Source: Larimichthys crocea (lineage: Eukaryota > Chordata > Actinopteri > Sciaenidae). Taken from it: a DNA stretch of 64,000 bases. This document shows, piece by piece, positions 1 to 59,200 of the stretch (position 1 is its first letter; the number at the start of each line of letters is the position of its first letter). Location: positions 14,561,760 to 14,625,759 of the forward strand of contig NC_040027.1 of assembly GCF_000972845.2 (NCBI RefSeq), given 5' to 3'. The notes under the pieces are model-generated. The model was not told the origin of the DNA and did no database searches. It was given only the letters and a program-made list of their open reading frames with translations. Position numbers and translations under genes: made by a program.

Positions 1-410
1 ATGCAGGACGAGGCTGTTGAGCATGAAGACTCTGTGATCATAGTGAACATTACTGAGTCTCCTGACTTTTTCTTTTATCTGTTGGTTTCACAGCCTCACG
101 GTTAAAGACAGAAACAGCTTAAACAGTATTAGTATAAGATATACTCTTGTACAAGCTTCCCTCTGCAATCCAATCACTAAATGCTCTGTAGTCTTTTAAC
201 CATTGTCACTGTTGATATATGTTTTATCTGTTTTTTATATGATCTTTTATTTTGTCCTTTTTGTATTCAAGCTCATTTACTAAATTATGTATAGACTCTT
301 ACACATTTAGCTGCCTTGTATCATTGTTCTGTATATTTTATGTCCATGTAAAACTGCTCCAAATGAATTGCCTCCGGTGGGATTAATAAACTTCTTTTGA
401 ATTGAATAGT
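1..410 (+). other. Possible plus-strand gene 3' end, or LINE-like tail
   Basis: A frame open from base 1 (starting MQDEAVEHEDSVIIVNITES) stops at the TAA around 104-106. The AT-rich stretch after it ends with AATAAA at 385-390. Human SRPRB converges on RAB6B at this place, but these residues do not resemble an SRPRB C-terminus. The GTGGGATTAATAAA ending also resembles fish LINE tails seen elsewhere in the window (36711, 57997). Either reading is open; I recognise no protein. Confidence 0.3.
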
Positions 411-876
411 TTCTGCTTGGGTCTTTACTGTGCCCTCAATCCTAGAGACTTTATTTTAAAGTTTATATGTTAAATAACCTTTAACTTAAAAAAAAAAAAA
501 GAAGTTGCCCCTAAATTTCATTTCATTTTCTTCACACAAATGAGTGAGTTGCTGACATACAGTCCAACTGTTCTAAAATAGACGCTACTGTATGCTACCT
601 CTTAAAGTCAGGCCTCACAACCATGAACCATGAAGGTTTGGAGACCCCTAGTGGGGGTTTAGAGCCCAAAGCTGAGAATTACTGCTTTAACTAACCATTT
701 ATTCTCTTATTTTAGGTGATTATTTCAACTGTTTGACTTTAAGTCGGTGTCTTTTAATACAACAGCAACATTTAAAGAGACTTTTAGCGCCACAATAAGT
801 AGAAGTATGAAAGAGACTTCAGATTCAGAAAAGTTCAAGAAAAACAAAGACAGCATAACTTTGGTAATAAGACATC

Positions 877-882
877 TTTATT
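877..882 (-). promoter_or_regulatory. Distal poly(A) signal AATAAA for rab6b
   Basis: TTTATT on the plus strand reads AATAAA on the minus strand, about 2.35 kb past the stop codon. It is the last canonical hexamer before the convergent plus-strand signal at 385-390. Confidence 0.45.
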
Positions 883-2854
883 AATCATTTGGAGAGACAT
901 GCTAGATCTCTGTACAGTGTGAATGGAGAGCCAGCTCTGATCAGACTGATCAGGTCTGCTGCACAGAGCTGTGACAGAACATACACCCCCAACCCCATCA
1001 GGCAATGACCATGGCCTCCGTCCTCAAAATGCAGACATGCAAAGACATATGTTGCATTGCTTGGTCCATTTCCAGGGAATGTTAACACGGGCCTTATGGA
1101 AACAAAGGTGGACTTGAATACGTAAGGGGAATAGATACAAAGGAACGTCTACAGTAAGTGATAAATCATTTTGTCCTCATTTAAAAATAAAAACCCATGA
1201 GTCATTTCACAAAAGGTGCTCTCCTTACAAGGCTGTGTGGTCGCTAATGAGAGCAGTACATTCCTGTTTGGACATAATAAATAGGCAGCAATACATTATT
1301 TTTCATTTCGAGGGATTTTAGCTTGAAATGCAACCTGTCTTTGTCATTCCCAAACCCACAGAAGAGTGTGTTCCAGTCATGATCTCCTGTGATATTCGAT
1401 CCAACTCTGTCTCTATCATTATTATTGTTATTATTATTATTATTTGGCTCATTATGTGGGTTAGAAAGGTTCACTAGTTTTCACAAGAGTGCTCCCCTCC
1501 TTTTAGGACACGTGTGAACAATTCATAAAGTCTACTCTAAGACACAGTACTCCAAATGTTCTGGAGATAAAGATTTTTTTCTTCTTTTTTTTTTGTTTTG
1601 TTTTTTTAAACCATGTTTTCTTCTAAGACTTACATCGTCACTCTAATTTCTAAAACATGTTCTTAAAAAGTGCAGTAAGATTTCACTTCAAAGACGAGTC
1701 AAATCAAAGTAGTGTTCTCAACACTGGCTGACTTCACCACCAGTACGTCATGATACCTGGCTCTAAAGAAAACTTTTTTTTTTTTTTTAAAACAGCATTG
1801 CATAATGCTAACGTCAGTAGTCAGTTTAAACACAAGCAGCAAAGAAAACCTCATCTCAGTGGGGGGACACGCTATGTGAACAGTTTCTATGACAATCAGA
1901 TGGGTCTTGAATTAAGTGACTGTACATTTACAATGAAGCTTTTCAGAACTTCATATTAACCTGAAAGGTCTACATGTGCAAATTAGTTTTTTTGTCAGGA
2001 ATGAAACGATGCACTGATTTACAATGTTGAAGGTCTGTTTACATCACAGAACCTACAGATCACCACCACACGAAGGGGGGAGCAGGGACTTTTGTGTTTA
2101 CGTCCCCTCTGTGACGCAAGGCAAGGGCTTCGATTCCCCACTGCTCACTTATACAGCATATGTGCAGGCTACCATAATCACATAACTACAAGATATCACA
2201 CAATGCGGCGACAGTAGATGTCATACTGCTGTGAGTCGGGGGAGTCTATGACATACTGTGGCAATGTGGCAAGAATGACACGACCTGGCAGTGGCCCTCT
2301 ATATAACTGCATCCTAACGTTGCCTATACAGAAAGCACACATTTTACACACGCACGACAAAAAGATATTCTCAAGTCAAGTATACAAATCCAGTTCAACA
2401 GTTTTCAGAAACAAAGAGACTTGGACTAGTCATTATCAGAGTGCATTAAGTCACTGGTGTAATGTTACATACTCAAACTTGTGTACACTGGTAGACAGTA
2501 CCTATGCTGAAAAACTAGGCATGCATTAGATACTCAGGATGTAACTGTTCGTACTGTAGCATCTAGAACGTAAAATTATGGATCCCACAGGGGTTATAGG
2601 CAGGAGCGCTGCGCTTAAGATTAAAAATGTTTAGGTGAAGTAACAGGTTAGGTAAGAGTTTAATGTGGTTAACACTTAGGTACATTTTTAGACAGAGGGC
2701 CTTTATGTTGTTGTTGGTTTTTTTTGCCTGTAACAAGAGTGCGATCCATAAAAATACGTACTCAAACCATCTGTTCTTATCAAGCTCTCAAATACAGAGC
2801 AAGAGTCGTTTGCATCTTTTAAAAAAAAACAACCTTTCCAGAGAGATTTCCCTG

Positions 2855-2872
2855 AATATACAAAAATATACA
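2855..2872 (-). promoter_or_regulatory. Paired Pumilio-type elements in rab6b 3' UTR
   Basis: Two minus-strand TGTATATT octamers (2855-2862 and 2865-2872) fit the Pumilio consensus UGUANAUW and start 10 nt apart. They lie about 360 nt after the stop codon, so they fall in the UTR unless the proximal poly(A) site near 2990 is used. Binding is inference from the motif only. Confidence 0.4.
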
Positions 2873-3234
2873 AAAAAGAAACTTGGGGAACTTCCTTATC
2901 TACTTAAAAAATTGTATCCACATATGCAACTTTGGGGATCTTTTTTTTGTTGTTGTCACATCTTTGTCTTCTTTTTTTTCCCTCTATCTTTTATTTTTTG
3001 CAAGTTGTAAGACATTTTGGCAGTTTCGTTAACAAAGTAGGCTACACTACTTTAGAACCAAATTCACATATTGCTAGTTCCAACCGATGACCAGTAGTCA
3101 GGTGAGGAGGCCAGATTCTCAACGTGCAAAAGTCAACTGCAGGTTAACCAATAGGAAGCAACATAACAAGCATGTGGTGTAAATGATGTTTTGTTTTTTT
3201 GTTTTTTTCTTCTTCTCCAGGACGGTGCTGAGTA

Positions 3235-52686
<49,452 letters not shown>

Positions 52687-52870
52687 TTTGAGGAGGAGGA
52701 GGAGGAGGTGGAGGAGGAGGAAGAAGAGGGGGAACTGTGGACAGCAGGAGGACAGTCTGTGTGTGTGTGTGCTCCCACTCGAGTCCGGTGTCGGTCGGTG
52801 GAAGATGCTCGGTGGAAAAGGCGGTGATGTTTCTCTCGGTCTCTCTCTTCGTGATGAGACACACACGCCG

Positions 52871-52894
52871 CTGCTGCTGCTGCTGCTGCTGCTG
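52871..52894 (-). repeat. (CAG)8 in rab6b 5' UTR or promoter
   Basis: Eight CTG units on the plus strand, read as CAG in the sense of rab6b. It is about 185 bp upstream of the ATG and outside the coding sequence. Confidence 0.85.
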
Positions 52895-52941
52895 CACCGG
52901 TCCGTGACGCTTCCAGGGGGGTGTTCAACTGAAAGGTGTCA

Positions 52942-52951
52942 GCGCATGCGC
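52942..52951. promoter_or_regulatory. NRF1 site GCGCATGCGC
   Basis: Perfect palindromic match to the NRF1 consensus (YGCGCAYGCGCR), in the CpG-rich rab6b promoter about 255 bp upstream of the ATG. NRF1 sites are typical of TATA-less promoters and common near start sites. Confidence 0.6.
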
Positions 52952-52995
52952 GGCCTCTCCTCGTTCTGTGTTCAACTGACAGCCGTGATATGCGA

Positions 52996-53003
52996 TGACG
53001 TCA
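52996..53003. promoter_or_regulatory. Full CRE, TGACGTCA
   Basis: Exact palindromic cAMP-response element, 45 bp from the NRF1 site and 30 bp from a GC box. Its position suggests CREB/ATF input to rab6b, which would suit a neuronal gene. Motif-based inference. Confidence 0.55.
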
Positions 53004-53068
53004 TGATGCGAGTCGGATGGAGGAGACGGGACAGGGCGGGAGAGGCAGACATGTTTGGACTCCAGTCT

Positions 53069-54934
53069 GGACTTCTTCTTCATTTCTTTGTTTAACATTA
53101 ACTCATATTTATTAACACATATATACTTTAAGGCAGGGGTGCCCAAACTTTTAATACTAACATATAAAAAACAATCACCAATAAAAGTTACTGTTATGTA
53201 ACACTTTTGTTTTAAACTTGCATGAAGTTGATACAAATCTGAACCTCATCTTTATTCTAAACATGTCTTATTATGAGTAATGCAAAGCCTGTTAACATTT
53301 CCTGTCCTTAAAGGTTCAAATGCTGGACTTCTTCTCTTGTTCAACACTTACTGTAAAGACATTAACTCATATGTATGTACTTACCAACACATATATACTT
53401 TAAGGCAGGGGTGTCCAATACTAACATTTAAAAAACAATTACCAATAAAAGTTACATATAAATGCACTGTTCTGTAACACTTTTGTTTTAAACTTGATGA
53501 TACAAATCTGAACCTCATCTTTATTCTAAACATGTCTTATTATGAGTAATGCAAAGTCTGTTAACATTTTCTGTCCAGGTTCAAATGCTGGACTTCTCTT
53601 TGTTCAACAATTACTTTAAAGACATTAACTCATATGTATGTACTTACCAACACATATATACTTTAAGGCAGGGGTGTCCAATACTAACAATTACCAATAA
53701 AAGTTACATATAAATGCACTGTTCTGTAACAAATTTGTTTTAAACTTGATGATACAAATCTGAACCTCATCTTTAATCTAAACATGTCTTAACATTTCAG
53801 TGTTTAAAACGTGTCACTCTTGCACTTGTCTTTAACAAAAATCATTCAAAAAAGTTATATTTTGTGTCACATCTACAGATAGATAACACCAGCAGTTATG
53901 CTGGACTTCTTCTTTTTGTTCAACACTTACTTTAAAGACATTAACTCATATGTTACCAACACATACCGGTATATACTTTAAGGCAGGGGTGTCCAATACT
54001 AACATTTAAAAAACAATCACCAATAAAAGTTACATATAAATGCACTGTTCTGTAACAACTTTGTTTTAAATTTGCATGAAGTTGATACAAATCTGAACCT
54101 CATCTTTATTCTAAACATGTCTTATTATGAGAAATGCAAAGCCTGTTAACATTTCAGTGTTTAAAACGTGTCACTCTTGCACTTGTCTTCATTCAGAAAG
54201 TTATATTTTGTGTCACATCTACAGATACATAACACCAGCAGTTATGCTGGACTTCTTCTTCTCTTTGTTCAACACTTACTTTAAAGACATTAACTCATAT
54301 TTATGTACTTACCAACACATAAATATACTTTAAGGCAGGGGTGTCCAATACTAACATTTAAAAAACAATCACCAATAAAAGTTACATATAAATGCACTGT
54401 TCTGTAACACTTTTGTTTTAAACTTGATGATACAAATCTGAACCTCATCTTTATTCTAAACATGTCTTATTATGAGTAATGCAAAGTCTGTTAACATTTA
54501 AGTTTAAAACGTGTCACTCTTCCACTTGTCTTCATTCAGAAAGTTATATTTTGTGTCACATCTACAGATAGATAACACCAGCAGTTATGCTGGACTTCTT
54601 CTTCTTTTTGTTCAACACTTACTGTAAAGACATTAACTCATATTTATGTACTTACCAACATATATATACTTTAAGGAAGGGGTGTCCAAACTTTTTTTAT
54701 AACTTTTATTCTAAACATGTCTTATGATGAGTAATGCAAAATCTGTTAACATTTCCTGTCCTTAAAGGTTCAAATGCTTCAGTAAACCAAAAAAAGACAA
54801 ATCTTCCAGCCATACAGTATCTGACAATCCTAGCAGGCCATAATACTGTATATTATAAAAAATAAAGCTTCGGGCCACATGGAAGCTGACGTGATTGGCC
54901 CCTGGGCCATACTTTGGATGTCCCCGCTTTAAGG
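53069..54934. repeat. Tandem array of about six 263-352 bp units
   Basis: The anchor CTTTAAGG followed by (G)CAGGGGTG recurs at 53126, 53398, 53661, 53976, 54328 and 54669 (spacings 272, 263, 315, 352, 341). Each unit repeats CTGGACTTCTTC.., a TTAACTCATAT.. flank, the anchor, ACCAATAAAAGTTAC, CTGAACCTCATCTTTA and a GTCTGTTAACATTT-type block. Units 4-6 carry an extra block (GTGTCACTCTTGCACTTG..). The array lies just upstream of the rab6b promoter. Confidence 0.9.
54677..54926. mobile_element. Small hAT-like non-autonomous element with 8-bp duplication
   Basis: 250 bp flanked by CTTTAAGG on both sides (54669-54676 and 54927-54934), an 8-bp target duplication as expected for hAT. Left end AAGGGGTGTCCAAAC; right end in reverse CGGGGACATCCAAAG; consensus CAGGGGTGTCCAAA, decayed at CpG/G sites. 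No transposase. Its left half is what the tandem array repeats. Confidence 0.65.
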
Positions 54935-54949
54935 GATGTTCCAATGAGT

Positions 54950-55250
54950 AACTTTTCCACCATAAAATAACAGATTTTAAATAATTTTGCTGACATATTG
55001 ACGTGTAGTCAGGTGAATGTCTTCATTCATACATTATGGTACATTATGGTAACGCTTTACAGCACACAAGTCACACACCACCAATTATTTCACCTATTTT
55101 AGTGAAACTGTTCATTGTTGGACAATAAAGTAAACTGTTGCAAACTATAGCTGCTGTTAGCTCAGTTTGTTAGTCGGACTGTGAGCACCAGGGGGGTGTT
55201 GGTGTTTGCACCAAGCAGCAACATTCTTGGCGTGGCTGGGAAATTAAGCT
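54950..55250. repeat. Family D dispersed repeat, copy 2
   Basis: Same block order as 22980-23460: CCATAAAATAACAG, TTTTGCTGACATATTGACGT, CACCAATTATTTCACCTATT, TTAGTGAAACTG, GGACAATAAAGTAAACTG. Lies between the tandem array and the slco2a1 3' UTR. The stretch from 55250 to 55430 shows nothing I recognise. Confidence 0.55.
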
Positions 55251-55429
55251 AATTAACTAGTTAATTTGGATATAACTGGTAGTTAAATAAATATATTGTA
55301 ACATTGTGTAAAACTATGATATGAATATGATGGGCCACAATATTATATAAAAATGCAGGAGCCACCATAGCTGATATCGTGCTTCAGTGCTGAAATTAAT
55401 TAAAATACCAGAACCAATTGAAATGTTGT

Positions 55430-56123
55430 ATTTTTTTTTATTAGTTATTAATGCTTACACATTTATGCACTCCACTGTAATGAAATGCCAGCATGCCATG
55501 TGTGGTTAATTGAATTTATGTACTTGATATCTGAAAATTCATTAGCATTGCAATTAAATCAAGTGTTATATGTGATCGTATATGAAATGAGTACTGCAGT
55601 TATCACAGATGTCTCTGTGTACGAGACGAATATCTATAAAAAAATAAACTTAAATATTAAGCTAATACAGTTAATTAGTTACAGAATATGTTCCCAGTGG
55701 AAATAGAAACCTGAATAGGATTCCTACCTAATAGGAGCAAGTAAAACACAAAGATATTTAATCTGTTGTTTGAAACTCTCGTCACTGTCTCAGCTGCATG
55801 GAACGTGTTATGAAGTACCACACAAGAGAGGCGTCTTCTCTTAATTTATCACGAGTGGATCATATTGTCAGAGTAATTCCAAACAAAAGCTTTTAAGTAT
55901 TCAGAAACATCAGAAATTTTCCCTTTTGGAAAATTTATAACTCCAGCCAGTGAAGCACCAGGTAGGGGATGGTGTGCCTACAGAAATTGAGGTCAGTGTA
56001 GGCCTTGTCCTGCCTGTGGCTCTCTCCAACTGACGCAGCTTCGCTCAGCACACTGTTCTTCAAAAATGTTTAACGCCACAGCAGAGCTTTAGGAAACAGA
56101 TGCTCTGGATCAACTCAGCAGGA
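55430..56123 (-). other. slco2a1: Probable slco2a1 3' UTR
   Basis: Follows the slco2a1 stop. The last minus-strand AATAAA before the intergenic repeats is at 55437-55442; an ATTAAA near 55754-55759 is an alternative. AT-rich, no repeats recognised. Extent inferred. Confidence 0.4.
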
Positions 56124-56244
56124 TCACAGCAGCCCTTCAGGCCTCTTCTCCAGGCTGTACTCCTGGGTCCGCTTCACCTTCCACCCCAGCATCATCAGTA
56201 GGACGATGCCCATGATCTTATAACCAACCTGTAAGCCCAAGTAC
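56124..56244 (-). CDS. slco2a1: slco2a1 last coding exon (TM12, stop)
   Basis: 121 nt with TGA at 56124-56126: [20 protein letters not shown] then [19 protein letters not shown]. The TM12 Lys of GYK is kept. The cytoplasmic tail is short and basic, as in mammals. Confidence 0.95.
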
Positions 56245-59200
56245 CTGCAGGGGTTGGACAAAAAAAAACATGTTTGTCAGAATTGATGTGGACGTGTGCA
56301 TGTGTGATATCTGTGATATGTGAGTTTTCTAACCTGTTCCTCAAGATGTTGTTGTCATAGTAACCACAGCTAAACTTCCTCCCGCACACCAGCCTCCACC
56401 AGATGCATGACGTATCGATGGCTTTCCCGAAGAGAGCGGGGGCGGGTAGCCAGGCTGTGAGGGAGAAAGAAACAGAGTGTGTTCAGAGGTGAACACACTT
56501 CATTCCCAATGTGGCTGAGCTAGAACCACTAGAGGGCAATCCAAAGAAATCTATGATAAAACACTAAAATATTACAGATGAATGGAACGCTCTGTTTTAA
56601 TTACAGTCCCAACAATTTTACATCCAGTGGTACATTTTAGTATTTTACAGTATTATTGATTTAACACTTTAATGCAACAGTTTACACTGTGTTATCAATA
56701 AAATTATACAGATATTTTTACTTCTAAACTAAACTTTTTAATTTAAAATAGCATGTTTTCATTGACACTTTTATTTAATTTTACATTTGTCTGTAATTGT
56801 CTGTAAATGTAACAAAATATAAATTAAGCACAACAAACCTGTTACTAAAATAATTAAATAAAGAATGATGAAATAACAATTCTTAATAATAATTTCCCCC
56901 TCGGATTATTAAAGTATTTCTGATTCTGATTCTGATCTATTGAGTTGAGTACACGATGTATTGATTATTTTTAGATTATGTATTCATGGGATTATTTATT
57001 TCATAATGTCCATTTAATATTGGACACTTTGGGACTCCATACAATCCTCAACTTTTTTGAAATTCATAATGATAGTGAGCTTAAAGGATATTTTTGTATC
57101 ACTGATACAATAATTCATATGAGTATAGCACTACACACAAAGTGTTTGTGTTCTAACTTACCTAATAATCTCATCATTAAAAATTGAATTCCTATAGCGA
57201 ATGACTTCTCTTCAGAGGGAACAGATCTGAAAAGAACATGAAAAGAAATCAGAAGATTAAAAACTGCAAATACAGCAGTGACAGGGATTAATTGATACAT
57301 TTGTTGTGTCTTATATTAAAAAAACACACACCTATTACGCTTAATTTGTATGAAATCACTGAATAAAACCCTTGGTTCATATACTTTTAAACTTTATAAC
57401 AAACTAATAAGAATATAGAGTCATCATGATCTTTTCTCACCTGAGCACCATCATGTACATGGGGTTGTGAGTGAGGCAGGCGATCAGTGACGCCAGAGAG
57501 ATGACAAGTATGACGGGGAGAAGAAAATGTGGGCAGCTGTTTGGACAGGAACCTGGAGTGGCATGACTCTGGCTCCCTGATATGCACTTACAGTTGGTAT
57601 ATAACTATATGAGGAAAGAGAGAAACACAAATTTTATACTACGCTGTACAATTAAGTTTCTACTGTGCAAATTATACTTGCTATGCTGTGCAATTATTTT
57701 TATATCTTACTAATTACGCTAAGCAATTATCTTTCCCTGTGAAATTATATTTATGTATTCACATTGTGTAATTATCACCTGCTGTACTCGTAAAAGCTCA
57801 CCCATCTTTTTGTGTCAATACTTCCTTTATATATGATATGATATCATGCATATCCATAGACTTAAACATATAGTGTATATAACTCATACTTTTATTGTAT
57901 TTATAGTATATCTTGATTTTTATTTTTTATTTATGAGTCATTTCTTATCTACCTTGTGTATTGTGACCTGCTGTAACAAGTGAATTTCCTAAGTGTGGGA
58001 TCAATAAAGTCTATCTTATCTCATCTTAGATGCCTTTAAAAGGACAAAGCAAGCAAGCTAATATTATCTTTTCCCCAAAATGTGGAAAGGACACCTGTTA
58101 CATCAAGATCCAAGACAAGATACAAGTGGCTCACATGTCAAAAGTAAATAGAAATCATTTGAAATTATCCTGTCCTGTCCTTCACGGTTTAAGTTTAAAA
58201 CTGATTATTTCCCCTCAAGCAATAAAATATAATTTTCTGCGGGTTTATTAAAATATAGAAATGTGTTTTGAATATAAAACGATACTCAGACATTTGTCCA
58301 GCACCACTGATTAAATTCTACTTTCAGCTGTCCGCTCGTGGACATCTGAGTCCACAAGAAAGAGAAAATCATTCTTCAGTGATTTCCTCGGATTAATGCA
58401 TTAAACTAGCTGTACAGCAGCCATCACTGTCTGCTTCAGTATTACACAGCAGGCTTACATGCTGTGTCAAACTGACTAATACTCTATTAGCAGTCACACA
58501 ATCCACCCACTGGAAGATTATTCACAAGCTGTGACGTTTAAATACTGACGTTTAAACCACCTCGTATGTGCTCTGTGACTAATAAGTATTGATGGGACAT
58601 TGATTGCGAGCCACTTGTGTCCTGTTACCAGTCAGAGCAGTCTGCGAATCTGCAAATGGTGAATTATTTCGGGGCTCTGAGACTCCAACATGTTATTATT
58701 TAAACAGACATATGGCTGATAAGTCACAAAGTTTAAATACAGGAACACTGAGCCAAGATGCTGTGATCTAATGTGCGTCTCAAATCGAAGAAGCATCTCC
58801 GAGGCAAGTCCAAAGTCACTTCCTGTTCCAAGTATCTACTTTTTAAAGATCAGGTTTACCCCCTGAAGAGCAGATTTTAAAACACTCAATGCATCTTAAT
58901 GGTATTTATGCATTATGCATTCCCTGCAGTGCTCAGCTCCCCTCGAGTACACAGTTAAAGGTTAATTACAGGCTAATTCACAGATCTTGTGCTGGGACAA
59001 GAACCAAATGCTCATTCCTTCATCCCACACTGAGAAAATTATACAAAATTAAAGAAGAAAATGGTATCTGGTAATTACTGTTATTATAAGTTTTGAAGAC
59101 TTTTCTCTGCTTTGAAAACAAATTTCCTCGTCTCAGATGTCATAGATTTATTTTTTTCTCCGCCATAAACGCATCAAGCATTCCTATCCTACGTGACCAC

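Larger units (their letters stand above)
860..3234 (-). other. rab6b: Probable rab6b 3' UTR
   Basis: Follows the rab6b stop directly. It is AT-rich with long T/A runs, has no other credible gene, and ends near a minus-strand AATAAA (877-882). A second AATAAA-like signal near 2990-2997 could give a much shorter UTR. A (TTA/ATT)n run lies at 1415-1445. Two Pumilio-type elements lie at 2855-2872. The extent is inferred from the poly(A) signal and not from transcript data. Confidence 0.5.
52687..53060 (-). promoter_or_regulatory. rab6b: rab6b 5' UTR and promoter region
   Basis: Directly upstream of the rab6b ATG and richer in G+C and CpG than its surroundings. Seen: GGA/GGT-rich tract (52689-52729), (CAG)8 on the sense strand (52871-52894), a palindromic NRF1 site (52942-52951), a full CRE (52996-53003) and a GC box (53034-53040). 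No TATA box is evident. The transcription start is not determined; the motif cluster suggests it lies near or below 52940. Confidence 0.6.
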
